The notes: generated from the sequence alone by a model not told the origin. 64,000 nucleotides of DNA from Brumimicrobium sp. (GCA_023957385.1 JAMLGZ010000001.1:2218923-2282922), one strand, 5' to 3'; shown: positions 54,391 through 64,000, numbered from the stretch's first letter. Numbers and translations: made by a program.

Positions 54391-55732
54391 TCTTATTTCT
54401 ATTCAGTTAGGAAAGACTCAAATTATTGATGACAACACTTCCAAAGGAGGTAGTGTAATTGATAAAGTTATTGCCCAGGTGGGCAATCAACCTATCTATC
54501 TTTCAGAAATTGAAGCAGAAAAGATTCAACTAAAAAATGAAGGTCAAACAATAAATGAAAACTCTAATTGTACAATATTAGAAGAGAATTTATACCAAAA
54601 ACTGCTGCTTAATCAATCTAAGATTGATAGTATTAAGATCACTGATGAGCAGGTAAATGCAGAGATGGAGAATAGATTAAGAACCATTGAGCATCAAATT
54701 GGAGGTCGTGAAAAATTAGAAAAATTTTATGGTAAAAGTTATACACAAATAAAGGATGAATTTAGAGAAGATATTCGGAATAGAATGCTTGCTCAAGAAA
54801 TGGAACGACAAGTAGTAGAGCATGTAGAAGTGAGCCCAAAAGAAGTTGAAGAGTTTTTTAATAAAATACCTGAAGACAGTCTCCCATTCATAAACGAAAA
54901 CATTTCTATTCAACAAATTGTGATTTACCCTAAAATTTCACAAACTAGTATTGATGCTGTAATTACAAAGCTTAGAAAATGGAGAGAGGAGGTGATTTCT
55001 GGTGAAAAGTCTTTTGCAACGCTTGCAACTGTTTATTCCGAAGATCTAGGTAGTGCTCGAGATGGAGGAAAGATTGAAGCAACTCGTGGAATGATGGTAA
55101 AACCTTTTGAAGCAGCCGCATTTGCTCTTAATCCAGGAGAAGTATCAGATGTCGTTCAAACTCAATATGGATACCACTTGATACAATTGCTTGAACGCAA
55201 AGGTGATGATTATACTGTTCGTCATATTCTGCTATCTCCTGAAATTGGAAGAAAAGAATTAGGTGATGCTGCTACATTACTGGATGAATGTCATGCTAAA
55301 TTAATGAAACATGAAATCACATGGGATCAAGCTGTAGCAGAATATTCTGAAGATGAAGAAACAAAACAAAACCAAGGAATCATAACTAATCCATATACGG
55401 GTGAACAGTTTTGGGACGTTGCTAATATCAACCAAATAGACCCTCAAATTTTTGAAATAACAAACGGACTAAATGTTGGACAAATTTCTAACCCTGCATT
55501 ATTCACAGATATGATGAATCGAAAAGAAGGAGTTAGAATTGTACGAATTAAAAACAGAACAAACCCTCACAGAGCAAATCTTCTGGACGATTATAGCTTC
55601 ATCAAAAAAGCAGCCGAAAATCAAAAGAAAACTACCACAATTACTGATTGGGTGAACAAGAAGATTAAAAAAACATATATTCGTATTGATAAAAACTATG
55701 TGGATTGTGATTTTATTTACAATTGGAAATAA
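54356..55732 (+). CDS. surA: SurA-type periplasmic peptidyl-prolyl isomerase
   Basis: A 458-residue protein. It starts inside the previous gene at the ATG at 54356 and has a signal peptide (LLIFISLISIQLGKTQ), a SurA N-terminal chaperone domain (IDKVIAQVGNQPIYLSEIEAEK ... REKLEKFYGKSYTQIKDEFRE), a parvulin domain (ISIQQIVIYPK ... TQYGYHLIQLLE, about 180-278) and a second degenerate one (YTVRHILLSPE onward). It escorts outer-membrane proteins to the BAM complex, by analogy with SurA. The MoxR gene follows 24 bp later. Confidence 0.92.
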   Translation: MSEKSILLIFISLISIQLGKTQIIDDNTSKGGSVIDKVIAQVGNQPIYLSEIEAEKIQLKNEGQTINENSNCTILEENLYQKLLLNQSKIDSIKITDEQVNAEMENRLRTIEHQIGGREKLEKFYGKSYTQIKDEFREDIRNRMLAQEMERQVVEHVEVSPKEVEEFFNKIPEDSLPFINENISIQQIVIYPKISQTSIDAVITKLRKWREEVISGEKSFATLATVYSEDLGSARDGGKIEATRGMMVKPFEAAAFALNPGEVSDVVQTQYGYHLIQLLERKGDDYTVRHILLSPEIGRKELGDAATLLDECHAKLMKHEITWDQAVAEYSEDEETKQNQGIITNPYTGEQFWDVANINQIDPQIFEITNGLNVGQISNPALFTDMMNRKEGVRIVRIKNRTNPHRANLLDDYSFIKKAAENQKKTTTITDWVNKKIKKTYIRIDKNYVDCDFIYNWK

Positions 55733-55756
55733 ATAATAAACTATAATTCTTATACC

Positions 55757-56710
55757 ATGTCTGATGTTGAAAAATTGAATCAATTAATTGCAAAATCAAA
55801 AGAACTTAAAACAGAAGTTCATAAAATCATCGTAGGTCAGGAAGAAGTAGTTGACCAAGTGCTTATTTCTATATTCTCACGAGGACACTGTTTATTAGTT
55901 GGTGTTCCTGGACTTGCGAAAACTTTATTAGTAAACACCATAGCGCAATCTCTTGGCTTAAGTTTTAACCGTATCCAATTTACTCCAGATTTAATGCCTT
56001 CTGACATTATTGGTTCTGAGATTTTAAATGAAAACAGAGCATTTCAATTTGTGAAAGGACCTTTATTTAGTAATATTATTTTGGCGGATGAGATTAACCG
56101 TACTCCTCCTAAAACACAATCGGCATTATTAGAAGCCATGCAAGAAAGAAAAGTAACAGCAGCTGGTAAAACCTATCCGCTTCCTCAACCTTTCTTTGTA
56201 TTAGCTACTCAAAATCCAATCGAACAAGAAGGTACTTATCCATTACCAGAGGCTCAGCTTGACCGATTTATGTTTAATATTTGGGTAGATTATCCCACTT
56301 TTGAAGAAGAAATTCAAATTGTAAAAGGAACCACACAAGATAAACATATTGAAATTAAACAAATCATGAGTGGAGAGGAAATTATGCAATTACAATCTCT
56401 CATCCGAGAAATCCCAGTTGCCGATAATGTATTGGAATATGCAGTTCGCTTAGTCGCTAAAACACGTGTTAACGATGCTTCTTCTCCTAAAATAACCAAA
56501 GACTTTATCTCATGGGGTGCAGGACCCAGAGCTTCTCAATATCTAATTATTGGGGCTAAGTGCCATGCTGCTCTAAACGGAAAATATGCACCTGATATTG
56601 AAGATGTAAAAGCTGTTGCAAAGCCTATATTAAGACATCGAATAGTCCGTAATTACAAAGCAGAGGCAGAAGGGTATTCTATGGATAGAATTATTGAAGA
56701 ACTTTTATAA
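55757..56710 (+). CDS. MoxR-family AAA+ ATPase (second copy)
   Basis: A 317-residue AAA+ ATPase. Walker A is GVPGLAKT, Walker B is IILADEINRTPPKTQSALLEAMQERKV, sensor motifs VLATQNPIEQEGTYPLPEAQLDRF, and a C-terminal HRIVRNYKAEAEG. It differs clearly from the copy at 7582 (340 residues, different N-terminus), so the two are paralogues with separate partners. No DUF58 gene is adjacent. It may be cotranscribed with the SurA trio. Confidence 0.94.
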   Translation: MSDVEKLNQLIAKSKELKTEVHKIIVGQEEVVDQVLISIFSRGHCLLVGVPGLAKTLLVNTIAQSLGLSFNRIQFTPDLMPSDIIGSEILNENRAFQFVKGPLFSNIILADEINRTPPKTQSALLEAMQERKVTAAGKTYPLPQPFFVLATQNPIEQEGTYPLPEAQLDRFMFNIWVDYPTFEEEIQIVKGTTQDKHIEIKQIMSGEEIMQLQSLIREIPVADNVLEYAVRLVAKTRVNDASSPKITKDFISWGAGPRASQYLIIGAKCHAALNGKYAPDIEDVKAVAKPILRHRIVRNYKAEAEGYSMDRIIEELL

Positions 56711-56766
56711 TTCATGTACATACCATTTTTGACTTCTCAACGTTAATTGGATAAACTCAACTCTAC

Positions 56767-59418
56767 ATGCGGGGATTTGGAATAGTTATTTTATTTACAT
56801 TTTTCACAGTATTTAGCTTTGCTCAGATGGGCACTGTTATGGGGAAAATTGTAGATAAAACGAATAAAGGTTTCCCCAATATTCAAGTTACAATCATTAC
56901 ACAAGACAATAGTAAACACCAAACTACAACCAACATAGAAGGAGATTTCTCACTCAAAGTTCCTCCAGGCAAACATCAATTAATCTATAAAGAAGATGAG
57001 AGCAATAAACTTATAGATATTGAAGTTCAAGAAGGTCAAATTCTAAAGCTTGATAAAATCAAATTAAATATACAATACCTTGAAGGAGTTGATGTCTCAG
57101 GTAAAAGCAAAGATTTATCCATAAATGAATTGCCTGTTATTGAAATACACCAAATTCCTGGCCCCACAAATAGTGTTGAAAAGTATATTACTTATACAAC
57201 AGCAGCATCTTCAAACAATGAATTAACAAGTAATTACAATGTTCGTGGAGGTAGTTATGACGAAAATCTTATCTATGTAAATGGTTTTGAAATTTATCGA
57301 CCATTTTTAACCCGTAGCGGAGAGCAAGAAGGAATGAGTTTTATCAATCCAAACTTAGTTGAAAGTATTGCATTTAGTGCTGGTGGATTTACAGCTAATT
57401 ATGGAGACAGATTAAGTTCTGTACTAGATATTACTTACCGCTCTCCTACTGCATTTCATGGCTCTTTTGACGCATCAATGCTCGGTGTAAGTGCGCACGT
57501 TGAAGACAAGGTAGGAGCTCGTTTTAATTTTTTAGCAGGTGGTAGATACCAGAATAAAGGGTATTTGCTTAATGCACTTCCCATTAAAGGAACTTACAAA
57601 CCTGTTTTTTATGATTTTCAATTACTTACTAATTTCTATATTAAAGAAAATTTGGTTTGGAGTGTATTAGGTCATTTCTCTTCCAACAATTATAATTTTG
57701 CTCCCGAAACACAGGAAACCAAACTAGGAACAATAAATAATCCCTTGAGTTTTAAAGTTTATTTTGAAGGGCAAGAAAGAACAAAATTCCAAACAATCAC
57801 AGGAGCTACCTCATTAAAATGGCAGGCTAATAAAAGAACCAATATTGCTTTATATGCTCAGATATTCAACACAGATGAACGTGAAAATTTTGATATCTTA
57901 GGTGAATATTATATCAATGAACTTGAAAAAGATCCTGCTAAAGAAGAATACGGAGATTCTATAGGAACGCTTGGTGTTGGAGCTTATCTCAACCATGCTA
58001 GAAACCAATTAAAAGCTACCATTTATTCTCTCCGCTTAGAAGGTGGGTACCAATTCTTAAAGATTAGCGAAGATGGACTAGATCATGATAAAAAAGGAAA
58101 AATAGACTGGGGAATAAATGGACAATATGAGGACTTTAAAGATGTTATAAGTGAATGGGGACTTATAGATTCAGCAGGATATAGTTTACCACAAACTAAT
58201 CCTTATGAAGTTACTCTAAAAGATGTGATTAAAGCAAACAATACTCTATCAACATTCAGAACTAGTGGATTTATACAATACAGTCAAACTTTTGATAAAG
58301 TCAAAGAATTATATCCTATCTCAATCAAGGTCAAGAAGAAAGATGAATCAGGTACCAAAGTAAAATATACATTTAAAGACACTGTTGAAAATTCTCGTTC
58401 TCAATTTGCATTCAACACAGGTGTACGTATGGGATATACTGCTTTTAACCATGAATTTTATGTAACTCCTCGAGCCATGGTAAGTTATTTTCCAAGAGTT
58501 TATTATTTAGATAAAGAAGAAACATTAAAGAAAAGATATATCCGAATCTATGCAGGAACTGGATTATATTACCAACCTCCTTTTTATCGTGAATTACGTC
58601 GTTTTAATGGTGAATTATATACTGACACTAAAAGTCAAAAATCCTTCCATTTTGTAGCTGGTACAGAGTTTACCTTTAACATGTGGGACAGAAAAACTCC
58701 ATTTAAACTTACGAGTGAATTGTTTTACAAATATATGTGGGATGTGAATCCATATTACATTGATAATGTGCGTTTACGCTACTTCGCTGAAAATAATGCT
58801 ATTGGGCATGCATACGGTATGGATTTTCAATTAAACGGTGAATTTATTGATGGTGTACAATCCTTCTTCAAATTAGGTCTATTAAGAAGCATAGAAGATC
58901 TTAATAATGATGATTATTATACCTATTATAATTCTGATGGTGAAAAAATTATCCCCGGATACACTTTTAACAATGTACCCACTGATAGTATATTAAATTC
59001 TCCTGGATTTATTCCTAAACCAACTGATCAATGGGTAACATTTGCTACCCTATTTCAAGATAGAATGCCTAAACTCGAACAATTAACCGCTCAGTTAGGG
59101 CTACATTTTGGATCTAAATTACCGTATGGTCCCCCTGGTCATGAACGCTACAAAGATGTTCTACGTCAGAAAGCTTATTTTCGTGTAGATATAGGTTTTG
59201 GATGGGATTTTCTTTATAAGAAACCAAATCGGGAAACAAGAAAAAAAATGTTTCGCCCTTTTACCGATATACGACTTAATTTTGAAATTTTTAATCTTCT
59301 CGGATTTAAAAATGTACTTTCTCAACAATGGGTACAAGATACAGAAGGAAGATATATTGCTATCCCTAATTATCTTACGCAAAGAAGGTTTAATTTAAAA
59401 TTAATAATTCGTTGGTAA
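56767..59418 (+). CDS. TonB-dependent outer membrane receptor
   Basis: An 883-residue protein: signal peptide (1-19, ending FSFAQ), a carboxypeptidase-regulatory-like beta domain (about 22-100, GKIVDKTNKGFPNIQVTIITQ), a plug domain (about 125-230, SNYNVRGGSYDENLIYVNGFEIY and SIAFSAGGFTANYGDRLSSVLDI), and a C-terminal barrel ending LKLIIRW with a terminal aromatic. No adjacent SusD gene, so it is not a SusC/D pair. The imported ligand is unknown; the neighbourhood (SurA, MoxR) gives no hint. Confidence 0.92.
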   Translation: MRGFGIVILFTFFTVFSFAQMGTVMGKIVDKTNKGFPNIQVTIITQDNSKHQTTTNIEGDFSLKVPPGKHQLIYKEDESNKLIDIEVQEGQILKLDKIKLNIQYLEGVDVSGKSKDLSINELPVIEIHQIPGPTNSVEKYITYTTAASSNNELTSNYNVRGGSYDENLIYVNGFEIYRPFLTRSGEQEGMSFINPNLVESIAFSAGGFTANYGDRLSSVLDITYRSPTAFHGSFDASMLGVSAHVEDKVGARFNFLAGGRYQNKGYLLNALPIKGTYKPVFYDFQLLTNFYIKENLVWSVLGHFSSNNYNFAPETQETKLGTINNPLSFKVYFEGQERTKFQTITGATSLKWQANKRTNIALYAQIFNTDERENFDILGEYYINELEKDPAKEEYGDSIGTLGVGAYLNHARNQLKATIYSLRLEGGYQFLKISEDGLDHDKKGKIDWGINGQYEDFKDVISEWGLIDSAGYSLPQTNPYEVTLKDVIKANNTLSTFRTSGFIQYSQTFDKVKELYPISIKVKKKDESGTKVKYTFKDTVENSRSQFAFNTGVRMGYTAFNHEFYVTPRAMVSYFPRVYYLDKEETLKKRYIRIYAGTGLYYQPPFYRELRRFNGELYTDTKSQKSFHFVAGTEFTFNMWDRKTPFKLTSELFYKYMWDVNPYYIDNVRLRYFAENNAIGHAYGMDFQLNGEFIDGVQSFFKLGLLRSIEDLNNDDYYTYYNSDGEKIIPGYTFNNVPTDSILNSPGFIPKPTDQWVTFATLFQDRMPKLEQLTAQLGLHFGSKLPYGPPGHERYKDVLRQKAYFRVDIGFGWDFLYKKPNRETRKKMFRPFTDIRLNFEIFNLLGFKNVLSQQWVQDTEGRYIAIPNYLTQRRFNLKLIIRW

Positions 59419-59620
59419 CAATCTAAAGCCAATTAAAAATAAAATATCCCATTTACCCTTCTATTTAGCCTTTCATCAATTTGTGATTTTAAAATCTTAT
59501 TAACTACATTCAAAATCATATATTTAGAATAATTTTTAAACGAAAAAATAAATAAAATTGACCCACCATTTGGGCAACCAATTAGAATGAATTTCGTTTT
59601 AAGAATATATTACTAAAACC

Positions 59621-62600
59621 ATGAGAAAAACTATAAACTATTACATTATACTTATTTTATTTTGTATAAGCACACTCACACATGGACAAACCATTACTCT
59701 CACTAACACTTCTCCAACTAACGCTATTCAAAATGTATTGCTAGGAGGGGGATTAACTGCTACCAATGTCACTTATAATGGTTCTGCACCAAACGCTAAT
59801 ATAAATCAAGATCCGGTTAAAATATTTGATGCTACTAGTACATCTTTTCCTATGAGCAATGGAGTCTTAATACGTACAAAGAATGCCCCATCTATCAATG
59901 ATCCAGATTTAGTTGCTATTGGAGGGGACCCAACAAATGGAGTTATCATAGAATTTGATTTTATTCCTACGGGAGCCACACTAACATTTAATTATATTTT
60001 TGGTTCTTCAGAGTATAATCTTTATACTTGCTCAGACTTTAATGATGTATTTGGATTCTTCTTATCTGGACCTGGTATTTCTGGCCCTTATTCTAATAAT
60101 GCCATTAACTTAGCTGTTGTTCCTGGTTCTCCCAATATTCCTGTTGGAATTAATACAGTTAACTCTGGTAATGCTGGATGGAACGATCCGAACTACTGTT
60201 CAAATATGGATCCAAATTGGCAAGCAAATTCAGTTTATTTTACGACTGCTTATAATACTCTCTTTACCAATTCTCAAATTGTTGGTGAATTACTTTTCGG
60301 CATGCCTATTTTAGATGATTTGAATGGATGTACTGTTGTCCTACCAGCAAATGCACCCTTACAATGTAATCAAACCTATCATATTAAAATTGCTATTTGT
60401 AATTCAGTTGATACCGGTATGGATTCTGCCGTATTCCTACAAGCTGATTCTTTTGAATCTGATCCAGATGATGTTCAAGTAAATCCTGCCGCTTCTACAA
60501 TTTGTACAGGTGGATCGGTTAACTTGACTGCTAGTAGTGGTAGTGGAAATTACGACTGGTCACAATCTCCTAATGCAGCTGACATTTCCCCGCAAACAGG
60601 TGCTAATGTTACAGTTACTCCACCAGCAACACCTGGTACATACATGTATGTTGTCACGGATGTAAATAGCTGTGGATATGTATCAAAAGATACTGCCTAT
60701 GTTACTGTACAAAGTTGTCAATCTTGTCTAATTAACAACTTCGAAGCAAACATCGCTGCTTGCGATGGTCCAACCAATACATTCACTATATCAGGTATAG
60801 TGGAATTTACGGATGCTCCAACAACAGGACAACTTATTGTGTCTGATTGTAACGGTCACCAACAAACATTCAACGCACCATTTACTAGTCCAATCAGTTA
60901 TTCTATCTCTGGAATTCCCGCAGATGGTGCGAACTGTAGCATCACCGCTCAATTTTCTGCTGATCCTACTTGTACATCAACTATTTCCTATACCAATCCT
61001 TCCGATTGTTCTTGTATTGTTAATATCGGAACCTTTGATATTAACTTAATTGGTGATGGCCAACAAAATTATAAGCTTTGCTATGGAGATATCTTAACCA
61101 TTGATCCTAATGGTGGATTTGTTCCTTCGGCAGATTTAGGAGGAGATCCTATGCTGCCTGCTGTATATCTTCCGGGTGTTGGTTATATGGTATATTCTTG
61201 TCCTCCAACTGTCTTTCCTCCTGCTGATTTGCTTACAGATCCATGTTTTGTGGGGTGGGTTGCTTCCAGTGGCGGAAATGCCGGAGACCCTGGAATCTTT
61301 ATTCCAAACCAAAATGGTACACCACCTAATTTTGGTACTCCTTTTACTAATAACACACTTTATATAGTTCCTATTACCATGTATGATACCTTAAATGGAT
61401 GGTATTCATACACAAACAGTGGAGATAACTGTTACGATATGGGAGCTGCTATTGCTATTCAATATTTGCCACAAGTGATTAGCTCTAACCCGGTTGAAGA
61501 TTGTGCCGCTGGTACTTTCTCTGTTTCTGTTTCTGGTGGATTACCTCAAATAGACGGCTCAAACTTCACAGCAAGCAACTTATTACCAGCAACAGCATCA
61601 TTTAGTACAGCTACTTGTGCTAATGGAGGAACAATTACCGTAACTGGACTACAAAATGGGGATATGTATAGTTTTGAAATAACAGATGATAACGGATGCC
61701 CTATTACCATTTCAGGTGGACCTTTTGTAGGTGGGCCAACAGCAGATGCTGGTTCTGATGCAACTGCAGCATGTGGAGTGATGACATATACATTAGCAGG
61801 AAGCATGAGCGCTGGAGCAACAGGTACGTGGACTGGACCAAGTGGGGTAACATTTAGCAACGCTAGTTCTCCAACTTCTACAATAACGGCATCGGCAGCA
61901 GGAACATACACATTAACCTGGACAGTATCAAACGGCTCTGGTTGTAATACGGTAAAAACGGTAACGATTACTTTTATTGAAAACCCAACATATACGACTA
62001 ACAATACAGGTTCTACTTGTGGTAATTCGGATGGTAGTTTAGTAATTACTGCAAGTAGTGGCGTGGCTCCCTACACATATTCTATTGATAATGGTAGCTC
62101 TTCACAAGGGAATGGAACTTTCTCCAATCTAGCTGCAGGGATATACAATATTTTAGTAACTGATGCTAATGGTTGTTCAGCCTCTGGTACAGAATCTATT
62201 AGTAATAGCAATGGTCCTGTAATAAATAGTGTTACACCCACTAATCCTTCATGTTTTGGTATGTGTGATGGTAATATTACTGCAAACGTATCTAGTGGTG
62301 TAGCACCTTACACTTATCAATGGACGACAAATGGAAATCCAACTGGTTCCAATAGTGACAACATTTCAGGGTTATGTGCTGGAACATACAACTTAAAGGT
62401 AACTGATGTAAACGGATGTGATGTATCCTACAACGATATTGTACTTACACAACCAGCGGATATCAATCCTTCTTTTGCTCTTACTGATTTTTGTGAAGGT
62501 GCAATAAATAGTGCGAGCAATATTGCAACCCCTGGAGGTGTGTTTACTTTTAATCCTTCTGTAAGTGATGGGGCGACTATCAATGCTTCTACAGGAAGTA

Positions 62601-63490
62601 TTTCAAATGGTGTAGGAGGCACTACATATACAGTTGAATACACTGCGACAGTAAACGGATGTTCAAAATCATCTACACAAACTGTAAAAGTAAACGCCAA
62701 TCCTCAGCCTAATTTTGTTGGAGATGATTTAATGGGATGTGAACCTCACACAGTTACATTTACAAATACGGGTACAGGAAATAATGGGACTTGCACATGG
62801 AACTTTGGTGATGGATCAACAGTAAATGACTGCGGCACTACCGTTTCCCATACATATAATTCAGCTGGTACATATAGTGTTTCATTAAATGTTACCTCCG
62901 CACAAGGTTGTACCGGTTCCTTCTCTATTGCAGACTATATTTCAGTTACCCAACGACCTATAGCTGATTTTTCAGCAACACCAATGGTTACAAACATAAC
63001 CGAAACAGAAATTACATTCACTAATCACAGCATTGGTGCAACAGATTATATATGGGATTTTGGTGATGCATCTCCCTACACTTTCGATATAAATGCTGTT
63101 CATACATATCCAGAAGTCCCTGCAAATTATACGGTAACCTTAATTGCATCCAATGGGCAAGATTGTGCTGATACTGCTCGTTTAGTTATAATTATTCGTG
63201 ACGAATTGATTTACTACGTACCAAACACATTTACACCAGATGCAGATGGATTTAACGATGAATTCAAACCAATATTCACCAGTGGTTTTGACCCACAAGT
63301 TTATACTTTATCGATTTATGATAGATGGGGAGAAATTCTGTTTGAATCACATAATGCTGAAGTAGGATGGAATGGTACTTATGGTGGAAAAGTTGTAAGA
63401 GATGGGACTTATATTTGGAAAATTGAATTCAAGGAAACCATGTCCGACCAACATCATACAGAGGTAGGACATGTGAATGTTTTAAGGTAA
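59621..63490 (+). CDS. Large choice-of-anchor L adhesin-like protein, T9SS type B cargo
   Basis: A 1289-residue secreted protein. Order: signal peptide (about 1-23, ending THGQ); choice-of-anchor L domain (about 25-270, with NAIQNVLLGGGL and FDFIPTGATLTFNYIFGSSEY); Ig-like and cysteine-containing units; two SprB-type repeats (GVAPYTYSIDNG and GVAPYTYQWTTNG, about 800-940); two PKD domains (TWNFGDGSTVND and YIWDFGDASPY); and a C-terminal type B domain (YYVPNTFTPDADGFNDEF, IYDRWGEILFE, GTYIWKIEF) ending GHVNVLR. SprB repeats are found in gliding adhesins. It shares architecture with the protein at 34542 but is longer. Confidence 0.93.
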   Translation: MRKTINYYIILILFCISTLTHGQTITLTNTSPTNAIQNVLLGGGLTATNVTYNGSAPNANINQDPVKIFDATSTSFPMSNGVLIRTKNAPSINDPDLVAIGGDPTNGVIIEFDFIPTGATLTFNYIFGSSEYNLYTCSDFNDVFGFFLSGPGISGPYSNNAINLAVVPGSPNIPVGINTVNSGNAGWNDPNYCSNMDPNWQANSVYFTTAYNTLFTNSQIVGELLFGMPILDDLNGCTVVLPANAPLQCNQTYHIKIAICNSVDTGMDSAVFLQADSFESDPDDVQVNPAASTICTGGSVNLTASSGSGNYDWSQSPNAADISPQTGANVTVTPPATPGTYMYVVTDVNSCGYVSKDTAYVTVQSCQSCLINNFEANIAACDGPTNTFTISGIVEFTDAPTTGQLIVSDCNGHQQTFNAPFTSPISYSISGIPADGANCSITAQFSADPTCTSTISYTNPSDCSCIVNIGTFDINLIGDGQQNYKLCYGDILTIDPNGGFVPSADLGGDPMLPAVYLPGVGYMVYSCPPTVFPPADLLTDPCFVGWVASSGGNAGDPGIFIPNQNGTPPNFGTPFTNNTLYIVPITMYDTLNGWYSYTNSGDNCYDMGAAIAIQYLPQVISSNPVEDCAAGTFSVSVSGGLPQIDGSNFTASNLLPATASFSTATCANGGTITVTGLQNGDMYSFEITDDNGCPITISGGPFVGGPTADAGSDATAACGVMTYTLAGSMSAGATGTWTGPSGVTFSNASSPTSTITASAAGTYTLTWTVSNGSGCNTVKTVTITFIENPTYTTNNTGSTCGNSDGSLVITASSGVAPYTYSIDNGSSSQGNGTFSNLAAGIYNILVTDANGCSASGTESISNSNGPVINSVTPTNPSCFGMCDGNITANVSSGVAPYTYQWTTNGNPTGSNSDNISGLCAGTYNLKVTDVNGCDVSYNDIVLTQPADINPSFALTDFCEGAINSASNIATPGGVFTFNPSVSDGATINASTGSISNGVGGTTYTVEYTATVNGCSKSSTQTVKVNANPQPNFVGDDLMGCEPHTVTFTNTGTGNNGTCTWNFGDGSTVNDCGTTVSHTYNSAGTYSVSLNVTSAQGCTGSFSIADYISVTQRPIADFSATPMVTNITETEITFTNHSIGATDYIWDFGDASPYTFDINAVHTYPEVPANYTVTLIASNGQDCADTARLVIIIRDELIYYVPNTFTPDADGFNDEFKPIFTSGFDPQVYTLSIYDRWGEILFESHNAEVGWNGTYGGKVVRDGTYIWKIEFKETMSDQHHTEVGHVNVLR

Positions 63491-63525
63491 TTATCTGACT
63501 ATCATACAAATATTAAACTATTAAA

Positions 63526-63554
63526 CAAGCTTCTTTTGAAGCTTATTTTTTTTT
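63526..63554 (+). terminator. Rho-independent terminator after the adhesin-like gene
   Basis: AAGCTTC (63527-63533) and GAAGCTT (63538-63544) form a 7-bp stem with a TTTT loop, followed by a run of nine T residues. It lies 36 bases after the stop codon. Confidence 0.8.
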
Positions 63555-63582
63555 ATACAGAAATGAGATGTAGTAGATAAAT

Positions 63583-63598
63583 TATTTTTGTACTTTTG
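63583..63598 (+). promoter_or_regulatory. Tandem -7 promoter boxes of the last gene
   Basis: TATTTTTG (63583-63590) and TACTTTTG (63591-63598) both match TAnnTTTG back to back, 22-30 bases ahead of the ATG at 63621. Confidence 0.5.
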
Positions 63599-63620
63599 AC
63601 GTGTTAAACACAGCTATATT

Positions 63621-64000
63621 ATGAACTATAAAATAAAACTATTTTATATTACCTTATTGGTAATTATACCCATTCATATATTTTCTCAAAACCTAGTTGT
63701 AAATCCTAGTTTTGAAATTACAAATACAAATTGTAGCCAAATGGGAGGAGAATCTTTCCGTCAAGATTTGGATCCTAGTTGGGATAATGCAAACTCTAAT
63801 ATTCCAGGAGACAGTTGTAGTTCTTCCGACTTATTCTCTGCTTGTAACGTGATTCCAATACTCAATACTCCTGCCCCCACTCACATGCCAAATTCTGTAT
63901 TAGGTTGGCAAATGTCACGAACAGGAACGCGACACGCTGGTATTATTCTTTATGATGCTCCTTTTGGAATATCAAGTAATTATAGAGAATATCTACAAGG
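63621..64000 (+). CDS. Secreted protein, N-terminal part only
   Basis: The frame is open from the ATG at 63621 to the window end (126 codons visible). It begins with a signal peptide (MNYKIKLFYITLLVIIPIHIFSQ) followed by NLVVNPSFEI, an opening common to Bacteroidota extracellular proteins with a jelly-roll domain, several of them T9SS or OmpA-linked. The C-terminus lies outside, so the sorting type is unknown. Confidence 0.8.
   Translation, partial: MNYKIKLFYITLLVIIPIHIFSQNLVVNPSFEITNTNCSQMGGESFRQDLDPSWDNANSNIPGDSCSSSDLFSACNVIPILNTPAPTHMPNSVLGWQMSRTGTRHAGIILYDAPFGISSNYREYLQ

Noticed and set aside
59419..59620. Possible regulatory element in the 200-bp gap before the adhesin-like gene
   Set aside because: Only AT-rich sequence and a weak CCCA...TGGG pairing near 59565; too little to call.
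61546..62004. 152-codon minus-strand frame inside the large adhesin-like gene
   Set aside because: Low-complexity Val/Pro/Ala composition is the mirror of the Thr/Gly/Asn-rich sense repeats; a shadow of the real gene.

Overview
The window is one 64 kb piece of a low-GC chromosome from a member of the Bacteroidota, most probably Flavobacteriales. The evidence is: gliding genes gldB and gldC; type IX secretion sorting domains of type A (one protein) and type B (two proteins); a type III glutamine synthetase; the SpoIIM/RDD/DUF4129/DUF4350/MoxR/DUF58 cluster; and repeated promoter boxes of the Bacteroidota form TAnnTTTG just ahead of genes. Shine-Dalgarno sites are not conspicuous. A Crocinitomicaceae-like organism is possible, but genus cannot be read from the sequence. 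I saw no rRNA, tRNA or CRISPR array.

Layout. 1-6.1 kb: gene end, DinB protein, tilS, proline dehydrogenase, alpha/beta hydrolase, secreted M43 metalloprotease. 6.2-13.3 kb: a tightly coupled minus-strand operon (SpoIIM, membrane protein, DUF4129-like, DUF4350, MoxR, DUF58) divergent from an RDD protein. 13.3-15.5 kb: glutamine synthetase III. 15.8-20.3 kb: a mobile island holding a group II intron with a broken reverse transcriptase, an IS3-family element with a broken orfB, and a compositionally odd secreted DUF2225-like/TPR gene bordered by inverted repeats. 20.3-33 kb: housekeeping genes (aminotransferase IV, rhomboid, rpe, dps, queD, rplU-rpmA, rlmH, an RsuA/RluB-like protein, FAD oxidoreductase, YraN, exonuclease). 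33-43.3 kb: envelope genes (lnt, a choice-of-anchor L T9SS protein, M23 peptidase, VWA protein, beta-barrel protein, gldB-gldC) with ppa and nadE. 43.3-50 kb: sigma factor plus glycosyltransferase, tgt, LptF/G permease, NhaC antiporter. 50-59.4 kb: guaB, three SurA-type periplasmic folding genes, a second MoxR, a TonB-dependent receptor. 59.6-64 kb: a 1289-residue T9SS adhesin-like protein and the start of another secreted protein.

How the genes fit together. Many genes serve the cell envelope: lipoprotein acylation (lnt), LPS transport (LptF/G), outer-membrane protein folding (SurA trio), a TonB receptor, gliding lipoproteins and T9SS cargo. queD and tgt belong to queuosine tRNA modification, tilS to tRNA-Ile lysidine, and rlmH to 23S rRNA modification.

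Most interesting observations: (a) an RsuA/RluB-type pseudouridine synthase whose catalytic Asp is Asn and whose other signature residues are also changed, with a Lys-rich tail; (b) a Tgt without its three zinc cysteines; (c) a 122 bp multi-hairpin repeat upstream of a secreted-protein gene; (d) a possible promoter-terminator small RNA unit inside the IS3-family element; (e) a mobile island in which all three single-base frameshifts of the window are found; (f) several palindromes between divergent genes. I found no clear new multi-gene defence or metabolic system. The pseudoenzyme and the structured elements are the best leads.
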